NCBI GenBank assembly: GCA_023444095.1
Contig: JAEZRP010000029.1
Coordinates: 1 to 64,000 of the forward strand
Source of the DNA: Bacillota bacterium
GTDB lineage: Bacteria; Bacillota; Clostridia; Christensenellales; Aristaeellaceae
Length of the DNA stretch: 64,000 nt
Direction: 5' to 3'
Positions 32,172 through 40,544 of the stretch are shown piece by piece. Position numbers and translations under genes: made by a program. The stretch's first letter is position 1. Every line of letters begins with the position of its first letter. The notes beneath the pieces are model-generated. The model saw only the letters and a list, made by a program, of their open reading frames with translations, was not told the origin of the DNA and did not search any database.

Positions 32172-33278
32172 ATGACGCGCACAAACATCGAGCCTTCGTC
32201 GCTGGTTCCCGTGGGAGAGACTGCGTGCGAGGTCGTGGACGGCATCTTGCAGGCGACGACGACGCGCGCCATACACGACGTGGGATACAACATCCGGCGG
32301 GATCTTATCTCGTCGTTCCTGTCCGCTCCCGGACGCTACCGCCTGCCGATGAGGATCGACATGCGCATCTCGATCGACGTTCCCGAAATGCTCCTTCTGG
32401 TCGGGGACGGACACGTCAGCTTTGGATCGCCTTGGATGGAGAACCGGAGGATCGAGGACATCGCGGAACCCGCCGGAAAGCCGCGGCTCTTCGACAATGC
32501 TATCCGCTTCGGCGCGTTTGCGGACATATCCGTTTTCTACGGCAAAAGGGACATGCGAATCTGGATCGACGGGGAGGAACGATATGCTTCGACCCGGGAA
32601 CGCTACATGCGGTCGGACGCGTCCGAGTCCGGCTTCGCAATCGGCTTCACATGCACGAAGCGCGCGGACATGAAAATCCGCTCGCTCGCGGTGACGGAAT
32701 ACGGGGACGACGCGCCGGATTTCAACGGCACGAAACCCGCCTGCGCGCCGCGCCGTCCGGACGCGCAGGAAGCGCGTAAGCCGACCTTCGAGTCGTGCAT
32801 CGAGGCTCTGCCGCCGGTAATCAGGAGCGAGATCGAGCGGACGGAAGGCTTTCTGAAGTCGCTTCATTCGTTAAAATTCAAAAGAGCCATCGAAAAGCAC
32901 GGAAACAAGATCACCTATGTGGAATCACAAAGAGGGGTTTCCTACGCCCTTTATCTGAGCGGCTCCGTCATGCACCACTCGATTCAGTTCTACATCGTCA
33001 CGAACGGCAGTCCCGAGAACTGGCACCAGAAATCCAATCCCATGGAAAAGCTGCTGGTCGCGATCGGGACAAACTCCCCCGAACTGGCCGACCGGATCTT
33101 CGCGAACCTCAACGAGTGTATCGGCTGTCGCGCGCACTGTCTCGCGAAGACCTCCTACTCCTACCGGTCGCGGACGAAGCTCACCTGCCACGGCCATGTG
33201 TTTTTCAAAATGTGCCCCTCCGATTTTCAGGACGTCCGCGATTTCTTCGCCCACCTGAACCGCCTGCCCGCAGAATAA
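32172..33278 (+). CDS. Unrecognised two-part protein: jelly-roll-like N-terminus and Cys-motif C-terminus
   Basis: A 368-residue cytosolic protein that I do not recognise. Residues about 1-185 have beta-sandwich (LamG-like) character: MRIDMRISIDVPEMLLLVGDG and YGKRDMRIWIDGEE. Residues about 205-368 are a different, more basic domain with a cluster CIGCRAHC (Cys316, Cys319, His322, Cys323) and later C-H-G-H and MCP (near 342-350), suggesting a zinc or Fe-S site. GAGGGGAG precedes ATG. It stands alone between divergent and convergent neighbours, with a strong terminator behind it. Confidence 0.75.
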   Translation: MTRTNIEPSSLVPVGETACEVVDGILQATTTRAIHDVGYNIRRDLISSFLSAPGRYRLPMRIDMRISIDVPEMLLLVGDGHVSFGSPWMENRRIEDIAEPAGKPRLFDNAIRFGAFADISVFYGKRDMRIWIDGEERYASTRERYMRSDASESGFAIGFTCTKRADMKIRSLAVTEYGDDAPDFNGTKPACAPRRPDAQEARKPTFESCIEALPPVIRSEIERTEGFLKSLHSLKFKRAIEKHGNKITYVESQRGVSYALYLSGSVMHHSIQFYIVTNGSPENWHQKSNPMEKLLVAIGTNSPELADRIFANLNECIGCRAHCLAKTSYSYRSRTKLTCHGHVFFKMCPSDFQDVRDFFAHLNRLPAE

Positions 33279-33282
33279 GCGC

Positions 33283-33320
33283 GGCGCCCCGGAGTCGATC
33301 CGGGGCGCCTTCGTTTCTTT
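33283..33320 (+). terminator. Terminator behind the Cys-motif protein
   Basis: Perfect 10-bp stem GGCGCCCCGG / CCGGGGCGCC (33283-33292 with 33300-33309) followed by TTCGTTTCTTTT; it could also serve the convergent minus-strand operon. Confidence 0.85.
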
Positions 33321-33325
33321 TCGCG

Positions 33326-34159
33326 TTACAGCTTCAGAACGTTCCTGATGTACTCCCTCGAAATCTGCGCCGCGTTGAAGTTGCAGATTTCCGGGTTGTC
33401 GAGCTCGACGCACAGCACGCCGTCGTAGCCCTTCCTCTTGAGCGCGTTCACGAAGCCCTTGAAGTTCACGGTTCCAAGGCCGAGCGCGCGGAACGCGCCC
33501 ATCTTGCCGCGCTTTTCCTCGATCTCGTGCGCCGGATCGACGTCCTTCAGATGGACGTAGCCGATGCGATCCGCGTAAGTCTCGGCGAGCTCGACGATGT
33601 CGATGCCCGCGAGGGTAGAGTGAGCCGTGTCGAAGCAGAAGGACACATATGCGGGATCCGTCTTTTCCGCGAAGTAGTCGATCTGCTCGCGGTCGAAAAC
33701 GAGCGTGCCGTAGTGCGGATGGAAGCAGAGCGTGATGCCCTTCTCCTTCGCGTACTTGCCGATGCGCTCCGAGACCTCGGCCATCTTCTCGACGCCCTCC
33801 TTGTCGAGCGGCCTCTCCTTCGGGCCCTCGCGGAAGCCCGCGTGCTGACAGTTGAACGATTTGCCGCCGACGGCCGCCAGGAAGTCGATCTGCTTGATGG
33901 ATCTCTGATAATCTTCCTCGAGATCGTCGCCCCGGAAGTGGCCGTACACATTGACGAGGGGCAGGTTGTACTTTTCGCAGATGTCCTTCGCGACTTGCGG
34001 ATCGGGGAAGAAGTCCGCAATGAAGGCAAAGTTTTCCGCGCAATCATAGCCCAGGTAGGCGATTTCCTTTGTAGCCTGCTCAAACGCGCGCACGCCCTGC
34101 TCGGGGGTGGCGTTCGGGCCCATCAGCATCCAGGTCCAGCCGGTATATGCGATCTTCAT
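33326..34159 (-). CDS. Sugar phosphate isomerase/epimerase (IolE/xylose-isomerase-like TIM barrel)
   Basis: A 277-residue TIM-barrel protein: KIAYTGWTW start, NVYGHFRGD, LCFHPHYGT with the metal-binding His, CFDTAHSTLAG and GYVHLKDVDP, the usual AP-endonuclease-2-type metal ligands. Likely acts on a keto-sugar or inosose generated by the two dehydrogenases upstream in the same operon. It follows the second dehydrogenase by 21 nt; GAGGAG lies before ATG. Confidence 0.86.
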   Translation of the reverse strand: MKIAYTGWTWMLMGPNATPEQGVRAFEQATKEIAYLGYDCAENFAFIADFFPDPQVAKDICEKYNLPLVNVYGHFRGDDLEEDYQRSIKQIDFLAAVGGKSFNCQHAGFREGPKERPLDKEGVEKMAEVSERIGKYAKEKGITLCFHPHYGTLVFDREQIDYFAEKTDPAYVSFCFDTAHSTLAGIDIVELAETYADRIGYVHLKDVDPAHEIEEKRGKMGAFRALGLGTVNFKGFVNALKRKGYDGVLCVELDNPEICNFNAAQISREYIRNVLKL

Positions 34160-34180
34160 GTCTTTTTTCTCCTCTTCGCC

Positions 34181-35374
34181 TTAGTCAAGAATCCCGTGCA
34201 TCGGGTTGTTCTTCATGGGCATCGCGCGCTCATACCTGGTCTTGAGCGGCAGGTACCTGCCCTCCTTCGAGGACTTCTCAAAGCCGGTAAGAATCTCAAG
34301 CACGTGGTGCTGCTGCTGGTAGTTGGCGCGGAATTCGCGCTTCGTCTCGATGGCCTTGCACATGTCGCAGAGCCCGAGCGCGCGGCTGTTCTCGCGGTAG
34401 TCGAACATGAGGGGCATCTCCTTGAACCCCAGGAAGGGGTCCTTCGCCCGCTCTAGGAAGCCGGGATCGCCGAACCGCATGCGCTCCTGATCCTCGGGCC
34501 GGAAGAGCCTGATCGGTCCGCCGAATGTGTTCGGATCGGGGACGAGCAGCGTGCCCTTTGTGCCGTAGATCTCAAAGCGTGCCTGGTTGAAGGGCGAATA
34601 GTACACGTCAAACGTCGTGAAGATGGTGCCGATTACGCCGGAGGAGAACTGCAAAGTTCCCGTGAGGTACGTGTCCACGTCCACGGAGATTTCCTCACCG
34701 TAGTGGGGCTGGGAAGTGATGAGCCGCTTGTTAAAGGACTTTTTGGTCTTGCCCATGATGCCGTCCACCTGGCCGAGCAGGTTGACGAGCGCCGTGATGT
34801 AGTAGGGGCCCATGTCCATCATCGGGCCGCCGCCGCGCTTGTAGTAGAAGTCCGGGTCGGGATGCCAGGTCTCGTGGCCGTGGCAGATCATGAAGCACGC
34901 CGCGCCGATGGGCTCGCCGATCATGCCGTCGTCGATGAGCTTCCGGCAGGTCTGGATGCCCGCGCCCATGAAGGTGTCGGGCGCGCCGCCCATGAACAGG
35001 CCCGTCTTCTTGGCAAGCTCAACCAGCTCGTCGCCCTCCTCCATGTCGGCCGCGAGCGGCTTCTCAGAGAAGACATGCTTGCCGTGCAGAAGCGCCTGCT
35101 TCGTGACCTCGTAGTGCTCGTAGGGCCGCGTGATGTTGAGGACCACGTCCACCTGGGGATCGTTGAAGGCCTCGTACATGTCCTTGTAGATCTTGGGCGT
35201 CTGGCACTTGAAGCCCTTTTCCTGCTGCTCCTTTACGAACGCCACGCCCTTTTCCGCGCGTTCGGGGATGAGGTCGCAGACGCCGACGAGGCTTACTTCC
35301 TTGAAGGTCTCAGTCAGGTTCTTGAGGTAAATTCCGCTGATGGCGCCCACGCCGATCATTGCGATGTTGACCAT
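34181..35374 (-). CDS. Gfo/Idh/MocA family oxidoreductase
   Basis: A 397-residue NAD(P)-dependent sugar or inositol dehydrogenase-like protein. Rossmann start VNIAMIGVGAISG; EKPLA (the EKP lysine motif) near residue 96; HPDPDFYYKRGGGPMMDMGPY is the typical substrate-binding segment. Second gene of a three-gene operon, 31 nt after the other Gfo/Idh gene. Substrate not predictable. Confidence 0.9.
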   Translation of the reverse strand: MVNIAMIGVGAISGIYLKNLTETFKEVSLVGVCDLIPERAEKGVAFVKEQQEKGFKCQTPKIYKDMYEAFNDPQVDVVLNITRPYEHYEVTKQALLHGKHVFSEKPLAADMEEGDELVELAKKTGLFMGGAPDTFMGAGIQTCRKLIDDGMIGEPIGAACFMICHGHETWHPDPDFYYKRGGGPMMDMGPYYITALVNLLGQVDGIMGKTKKSFNKRLITSQPHYGEEISVDVDTYLTGTLQFSSGVIGTIFTTFDVYYSPFNQARFEIYGTKGTLLVPDPNTFGGPIRLFRPEDQERMRFGDPGFLERAKDPFLGFKEMPLMFDYRENSRALGLCDMCKAIETKREFRANYQQQHHVLEILTGFEKSSKEGRYLPLKTRYERAMPMKNNPMHGILD

Positions 35375-35405
35375 GATTATCCTCCCGTTTTATGATCCGA
35401 CCGGA

Positions 35406-36494
35406 TCAGATTTCAACCTTCAGCCCGCAGCCCTGCCGCGCGGATTCGAAGATCGCGTCCACGATTTTCATCACGCGCAGGGATTGGTCGTGCTTCACGA
35501 TCTGCTCCTCTTCGCCGTTCAGCACCTTGACGATGTTTTTGTAGTAGTCCGACCAGTCGGTCTTGACGTCCGGGAGCGGGAGCACCTGCGTGGTGTGCGC
35601 CGGCCGCGGGGCCATCGTGCGCGTGGGTCCGGCCTCGGTGTACACGATGTCGTCCGCCCACTCCATCTTCGCGTCGGTATTGAGCTTCACGATCTTCCCC
35701 TCGCACGCCCAGTCCGCTATCTCGAGGGTCCCGTCCACGCACGAGACGTGCCAGCGGGGCTGATTGATGAAGCAGTTGGTTGCCATCTCGAGAAGCATCG
35801 AAACCCCGCTGTCAAACCGGAAGAAGAGTTTGATGTTGTCGTCGATGTCGACGGGTTCGCCCTCGGTCGCATCCTTGGTGAAGATCGAGTGGAGGTGCGC
35901 GTCGACCGAGACAATTTTGTCCTCCGGGAACAGCATGACCATCTGATCGATGAGGTGCACCGCCCAATCGTACACCATGCCGCCGCCGTTCTTCTTGTAG
36001 CCGCGCCAGCCGTGCATCGCCCCGCGCGAGCCCTGCACGCGGCTTTCGATGGCGTAGGGTTTGCCGATGACGCCGGAGGCCAGAGCCTCCTTAACAATCC
36101 GGTAGTCCCTGTCCCACCGCCTGTTCTGGTGAACCGTGAAGAGCTTTCCCGTCTCGTTCGCGACTTTGATGATTTCCTCAAGCTCCGCCGCGTCCATGGT
36201 CACTGGCTTTTCGCAGATGACGTTCTTCCCGGCCCGAAGGCACGCGATCGAGAGCGGCTTGTGGAAGTTATTCGGCGTCGCGATGGTTACGAGCTCAACC
36301 TCGGGATCGTTCAGGAGTTCCTCCAGGGAGCCGTACGCCGTGAGCCCCAGCGCCTCGGCCTTTTCGCGCGCCTCCGCGCGGATGTCCCATGCGCCCTTCG
36401 TGCGGATCTGCGGTATTTTCGCCTTTACGTTCTCATAGTGCCACCCGCCCATTCCGCCGAACCCGATAATCGCATGAATGTGTGTCAAAAACAT
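35406..36494 (-). CDS. Gfo/Idh/MocA family oxidoreductase
   Basis: A 362-residue Rossmann dehydrogenase: IIGFGGMGGWHYE nucleotide motif, NVICEKPVTMDAAEL with the EKP motif, and NGGGMVYDWAVHLIDQ, the substrate-binding segment with catalytic-position His. First gene of the operon. Start uncertain: ATG 36494 touches the GGGGGG site, whereas TTG 36488 (two codons later) gives better spacing and a more typical N-terminus. The pairing of two family members with an isomerase is typical of an oxidise-isomerise-reduce sugar pathway (inference). Confidence 0.9.
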   Translation of the reverse strand: MFLTHIHAIIGFGGMGGWHYENVKAKIPQIRTKGAWDIRAEAREKAEALGLTAYGSLEELLNDPEVELVTIATPNNFHKPLSIACLRAGKNVICEKPVTMDAAELEEIIKVANETGKLFTVHQNRRWDRDYRIVKEALASGVIGKPYAIESRVQGSRGAMHGWRGYKKNGGGMVYDWAVHLIDQMVMLFPEDKIVSVDAHLHSIFTKDATEGEPVDIDDNIKLFFRFDSGVSMLLEMATNCFINQPRWHVSCVDGTLEIADWACEGKIVKLNTDAKMEWADDIVYTEAGPTRTMAPRPAHTTQVLPLPDVKTDWSDYYKNIVKVLNGEEEQIVKHDQSLRVMKIVDAIFESARQGCGLKVEI

Positions 36495-36510
36495 CCCCCC
36501 ATCCTATCAC

Positions 36511-36528
36511 ACCGGTTCCCCAACCGGT
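36511..36528. terminator. Small perfect hairpin between two minus-strand genes
   Basis: ACCGGTT-CCCC-AACCGGT, 7-bp arms. On the plus strand it is followed by TTTTAG; on the minus strand it lies just after the small membrane protein's stop, without a T-run. Confidence 0.4.
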
Positions 36529-36529
36529 T

Positions 36530-36877
36530 TTAGTATGTAAGCGTGACGACCTGAAAGACGCCGTAAGCCGCGGCGAGCGCAACCGTGATGACGATGAACG
36601 ACATCGGAAGCCAGATTCTCTTTTTGAGCATCGCGCGCTCGAACAGGTGCTGCCCAAAGATGATCGCAACGAACATCAGGATCGAGACGGCGATGAAGGA
36701 CGCCTGTTGAATCCACGCCTTCGCGAGCCAATAGACGTCCGTCGAAAGGCCCACGACGAGGCGCATCATGTGCGCGAACTGCCACACCGCGAAAAAGGCG
36801 ATGATGGCGTCCAGAAATGCGTAAGCGTGCGAAAGCACCTTGCGCCCCATCTCCGCCCTGCGCTCAGTAGGGGTCAT
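36530..36877 (-). CDS. Small membrane protein, function unknown
   Basis: A 115-residue protein with three predicted membrane helices (AYAFLDAIIAFFAVWQFAHM, QQASFIAVSILMFVAIIFG, SFIVITVALAAAYGVFQVV). I do not recognise a family. The start is taken as ATG 36877 with GGGAG 10 nt upstream, inside the last codons of the upstream gene. The pair probably works together at the membrane. Confidence 0.72.
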   Translation of the reverse strand: MTPTERRAEMGRKVLSHAYAFLDAIIAFFAVWQFAHMMRLVVGLSTDVYWLAKAWIQQASFIAVSILMFVAIIFGQHLFERAMLKKRIWLPMSFIVITVALAAAYGVFQVVTLTY

Positions 36878-37259
36878 GCAGATACTCCCTTCTCTCCCAT
36901 TCCGCCCGGATGGCCGAGAGATCGTCGATCGCCGCCCTGCGCGCCGATTCGCCATCAAACACGGGCGCGCCCTTCGCGAACGCGATCACGCGTTTCATGC
37001 GTTTTAGATACCGCGCGTTCGCGCGCGCCCGCGCGCGCTCGATCTGCCCTTCGTCGGCTCCGCGCGCCTTCATCCGCCCGATCGCCCGGACGCGCGCTTC
37101 GCACCAGCGTGCGGGCACGCACCGCGTGTCGAGGATGTACCCCATGTCTTCGGTGTCGTTGTGAAGAAACCATTGGATGCATTTTTGAGAATAGAAGTAC
37201 GCGCCGACGCTAACGAGGCCCAGCAGAAGAACGGCGATGAGAAGCTCGATTCCGATCAT
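36864..37259 (-). CDS. Small single-pass membrane protein, function unknown
   Basis: A 131-residue protein with one N-terminal helix (residues about 3-22) and a basic, helical, Arg/Ala-rich cytosolic tail of about 100 residues. It overlaps the downstream membrane protein by 14 nt, indicating coupled translation. GGAG precedes ATG 37259. Upstream is a GC-rich hairpin (GGGCGCGGC/GCCGCGCCC, 37283-37307) with no T-run on this strand. Confidence 0.7.
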   Translation of the reverse strand: MIGIELLIAVLLLGLVSVGAYFYSQKCIQWFLHNDTEDMGYILDTRCVPARWCEARVRAIGRMKARGADEGQIERARARANARYLKRMKRVIAFAKGAPVFDGESARRAAIDDLSAIRAEWERREYLHDPY

Positions 37260-37315
37260 GCTTGTCTCCAGTTTTTTTGATCGGGCGCGGCCGCACGTGC
37301 CGCGCCCCTGATGAG

Positions 37316-37345
37316 ATTATACGCGCAGTACCCCCGACAGCGCAA
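37316..37345 (-). promoter_or_regulatory. Candidate promoter for the two small membrane proteins
   Basis: Minus-strand TTGCGC (37340-37345) and TATAAT (37316-37321) with 18-bp spacing, inside the last codons of the preceding ATPase gene. Confidence 0.4.
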
Positions 37346-38336
37346 GCTCGTCCGCGCGGTGACAGGCCACAAAATGTCCGGGCTCGAGCTCGCGATACTC
37401 CGGCCGCTCGGACCTGCAGCGATCGCAGGTGTACCTGCAGCGCGGGTGGAAGTAGCAGCCGCTCGGCGGCTTGGCAGGGTTCGGCGTCTCGCCCTCGAGC
37501 AGGATCTTCCGCCGCTTGATGCGTGGGTCGGCGATGGGCTTCGCGGACAGGAGCGCTTCCGTGTAGGGATGAAGCGGCTTTCTGAAAATTTCGTCGCTCG
37601 TCGCGAGTTCCACCATCTTCCCAACGTACATCACGCCCACGCGGTCTGAAATGTGCTGGATGACGGAGAGGTCGTGCGAGATGAACATATAGGAGAGGTT
37701 CAACTTCTCCTGCAGCTTCTGAAGGAGGTTGATGACCTGCGCCTGCACCGACACGTCGAGAGCCGAGACCGCCTCGTCGCACACGATGAACCGGGGCGTA
37801 GTTGCGAGCGCGCGGGCGATGCCGACCCTCTGGCGCTGGCCACCCGAGAACGCGTGGGGATACCTCTCCAGATGCCGGGGATTGAGGCCGACCAGGTCCA
37901 GAAGCTCCTTCACCCGCTCCGTGATCTCGCCCTTTGACATCTTGACGTTGTACTTGAGCGGTTCCCCGATGATGTCCTTGATGATCATACGGGGGTTTAA
38001 AGACGCATAGGGATCCTGAAAGATCATCTGCATGTCGCGCCGCGTCTCGCGCAGCTGCTTGGGCTTCAACTGGAACACGTCCACGGTGTTCCCGTTTCGG
38101 TCGACGAAGTCGCACACGCCCGCCGTCGGCTGAACTGCCCTTAGAAGGGTGCGCCCGAGCGTGGTCTTTCCGCAGCCGGATTCGCCCACGATGCCGATCG
38201 TCTCTCCCTCGCGCACGTACACGTCCACGTCGTCCACCGCATACACGTCGCCCACATGCCTCTTCAGAAACGAGGAGGTGATCGGAAAATACTTCTTTAC
38301 GCCCTTCGCGTCAAGGATGACACGCTTTTCTTCCAT
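37317..38336 (-). CDS. Opp/Dpp-type ABC transporter ATP-binding protein (OppF-like)
   Basis: A 339-residue ATPase: Walker A GESGCGKTT, signature FSGGQRQRV, Walker B FIVCDEAVSALD, and the C-terminal Cys cluster (CYFHPRCRYTCDRC) that binds an Fe-S cluster or zinc in Opp/Dpp ATPases. Last gene of the five-gene import operon. Pairs with the OppD-like ATPase to power uptake. Confidence 0.93.
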   Translation of the reverse strand: MEEKRVILDAKGVKKYFPITSSFLKRHVGDVYAVDDVDVYVREGETIGIVGESGCGKTTLGRTLLRAVQPTAGVCDFVDRNGNTVDVFQLKPKQLRETRRDMQMIFQDPYASLNPRMIIKDIIGEPLKYNVKMSKGEITERVKELLDLVGLNPRHLERYPHAFSGGQRQRVGIARALATTPRFIVCDEAVSALDVSVQAQVINLLQKLQEKLNLSYMFISHDLSVIQHISDRVGVMYVGKMVELATSDEIFRKPLHPYTEALLSAKPIADPRIKRRKILLEGETPNPAKPPSGCYFHPRCRYTCDRCRSERPEYRELEPGHFVACHRADELALSGVLRV

Positions 38337-38360
38337 GTTTTCCCGTCCTTTCCTCGTTTG

Positions 38361-39386
38361 TCAGGGCTTGAGCGCCTCGTCAAGCACGCAGCGCACCTTG
38401 TGCCCGCCGCCGATGTCGACGAGCGGAATGTCCTGCACGTTGCACGCGCCGTCGATGCGCTTCTTGCAGCGCGAGTAGAACCCGCAGCCGGGCTTCATGT
38501 TCATGGGGTACGGGACCGTGCCCTCGATGACTTCGAGCTCGCTCTTGGCCTTCCTGGTTACGGACGGGATCGACTGGAGAAGCGCGATGGTATAGGGGTG
38601 CTTCGGATTGTGAAACAGCGTGTCCACGTCCGTATACTCAACTACGCGGCCCAGATACATCACCGCCACCTCGTCAGACATCTCCGCGATGACGCCGAGG
38701 TCATGCGTGATGAATATGACGGCTGACCCAAATTCTTTCTTGAGCCGGTTCATGAGCGCGAGCACCTGCGCCTGCACCGTCACGTCGAGCGCGGTGGTCG
38801 GCTCGTCCGCGATCAGGATCGCGGGATTGCAGGAGAGCGCCATGGCGATCATGGCCCTTTGCCGCATGCCGCCCGAGAGCTGGTGCGGATATTCGTCCAG
38901 CCTCTGCTCGGGGTTGTTCATGCCGACCTCGGCAAGCGCCTTGAGCGCGATTTCACGCGCCTTCTTCGCGTCCTTCTCCACGTGCAGCATGATGCCTTCG
39001 CAGAGCTGATCCGCGATGGTGTGAACGGGCGAAAACGCCTTCATCGGCTCCTGAAAGATCATGCCGATGTCGCCGCCGCGGATCGAGCGGATCTCGCGCC
39101 CATTTTTCGGGAGCTTCACGATGTCGATCGGCTCATCGAGCTGCTTCCTGCCCTTCTTGTGAAGCAGGATCTCGCCCGTTACCTTGCCCGGATGCGGCAC
39201 GATGCCCATCAGCGCCTGATTGGTCACCGACTTTCCGCAGCCTGACTCGCCGACGATCCCGAGCGTCTTTCCCTCGCGCACGACGAAATCAACGCCGTCG
39301 ACCGCCTTGAGAAGCCCTTCGTCCAGCTTAAAATGTACCTTTATGTCCTTCACCTCGAGGAGGACGTCGCTTCGATTCTCTGCCAC
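38361..39386 (-). CDS. Opp/Dpp-type ABC transporter ATP-binding protein (OppD-like)
   Basis: A 341-residue ATPase: Walker A GESGCGKS, signature LSGGMRQRA, Walker B ILIADEPTTALD, and a C-terminal Cys motif (CGFYSRCKKRIDGAC). Lies 24 nt before the OppF-like gene and 12 nt after the OppC-like gene. Confidence 0.93.
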   Translation of the reverse strand: MAENRSDVLLEVKDIKVHFKLDEGLLKAVDGVDFVVREGKTLGIVGESGCGKSVTNQALMGIVPHPGKVTGEILLHKKGRKQLDEPIDIVKLPKNGREIRSIRGGDIGMIFQEPMKAFSPVHTIADQLCEGIMLHVEKDAKKAREIALKALAEVGMNNPEQRLDEYPHQLSGGMRQRAMIAMALSCNPAILIADEPTTALDVTVQAQVLALMNRLKKEFGSAVIFITHDLGVIAEMSDEVAVMYLGRVVEYTDVDTLFHNPKHPYTIALLQSIPSVTRKAKSELEVIEGTVPYPMNMKPGCGFYSRCKKRIDGACNVQDIPLVDIGGGHKVRCVLDEALKP

Positions 39387-39398
39387 TTCATTCCCTCC

Positions 39399-40544
39399 CT
39401 ACTTATACGGGTCGGCGGCATCGCGGAAGCCGTCTCCGAGGAAGTTGTACATGAGGACCGTGATGATGATGAAGATCGCGGGCGTCAGCAGCCACGGTTT
39501 GTTCGCGATCTGCGCGATCGACTGCGCGCCCGTCAGAAGCACGCCCCAGCTGATCGCGGGCTCCTGAAGGCCCAGACCGAGGAAAGAGAGCGAGGTCTCG
39601 CCCAGTATCGACTGCGGGATTGAGATCGTCATCGAGACGATGATGTAGCTCATGAACGACGGGATCATGTGATGGAAAATGATCTGCCAGTCGTTCGCAC
39701 CCGAGAGCCGCGCAGCGATCACGAAGTCCTCCTCGCGCAATTGCAGAATCTTTCCGCGCACCACGCGGCAGAGCCCCGTCCAGCCGATGAGCGACATGAT
39801 GAGCACCATCCCGAGGTACACCTGATACGTGCTCCAACTTCGCGGGAGCGCAGCGGCCAGCGACATCCACAGGGGGATCGTCGGGATGCACATGATGATG
39901 TCGATGAGGCGCATGATGAGGTTGTCGACCACGCCGCCCAGATAGCCCGCGAGCCCGCCGAGCGTCAGGCCGATCACGAATGTAAAGATGATCGAAATGA
40001 ACCCGAACGAGAGCGAGATGCGGCTCCCGTACAGGACGCGCGAGAAGATGTCGCGCCCGAGCGGGTCGGTGCCGAAGAGCATGATGTTGAAGTTCTTGCG
40101 GTCGAGCCCCTCTCCCTCCACGCCAAAGAGATGGACGTCCGTCTCAAAAAGGCCCAGAAGCTTGTACTTGTCCGCGTGTACGAAGAACTTCACGTCGTAC
40201 TTCTGTTCCGGATCCTCGACGTACTCGCGCAGCCAGGTCGTCTTGTTGATCTCGGTCGTCACGCCGTAGACATGCGGCCAGGTGAGCTTTCCATTCTCGT
40301 CCTTCCAATGGATCTTCGTCGGCGCGAAGTCCTTCATGTCCGTGTACCGGTAAGTGGGGATCGACGGGGACAGGAAGTCCGCGAAGATCGCCATCAGGTA
40401 CATGACGAGCAGAATGGGGAAAGCAACGTTAGCGAGCTTATGCTTTTTAAACTTCCAGAGCATCAGCTTCCATTGGGAAGCGACCTCATAGGTCGATTCG
40501 TCCTGCGTGAACGCCCTCAGGTTCTTTTTCTCTTTCTTAGCCAT
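39399..40544 (-). CDS. Opp/Dpp-type ABC transporter permease (OppC-like) with enlarged extracytoplasmic loop
   Basis: A 381-residue permease with the EAA loop (RLSGANDWQIIFHHMIP) and six helices. Between helix 1 (about residues 32-52) and helix 2 (about 165) lies an approximately 105-residue hydrophilic segment, longer than in classical OppC, seen from memory in permeases of oligosaccharide-type Opp systems. Start ATG 40544 (MAKKEKKNL); upstream in-frame sequence is antisense to nothing but lies in oppB and is rejected. Its ATG overlaps the OppB stop by one base. Confidence 0.92.
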   Translation of the reverse strand: MAKKEKKNLRAFTQDESTYEVASQWKLMLWKFKKHKLANVAFPILLVMYLMAIFADFLSPSIPTYRYTDMKDFAPTKIHWKDENGKLTWPHVYGVTTEINKTTWLREYVEDPEQKYDVKFFVHADKYKLLGLFETDVHLFGVEGEGLDRKNFNIMLFGTDPLGRDIFSRVLYGSRISLSFGFISIIFTFVIGLTLGGLAGYLGGVVDNLIMRLIDIIMCIPTIPLWMSLAAALPRSWSTYQVYLGMVLIMSLIGWTGLCRVVRGKILQLREEDFVIAARLSGANDWQIIFHHMIPSFMSYIIVSMTISIPQSILGETSLSFLGLGLQEPAISWGVLLTGAQSIAQIANKPWLLTPAIFIIITVLMYNFLGDGFRDAADPYK

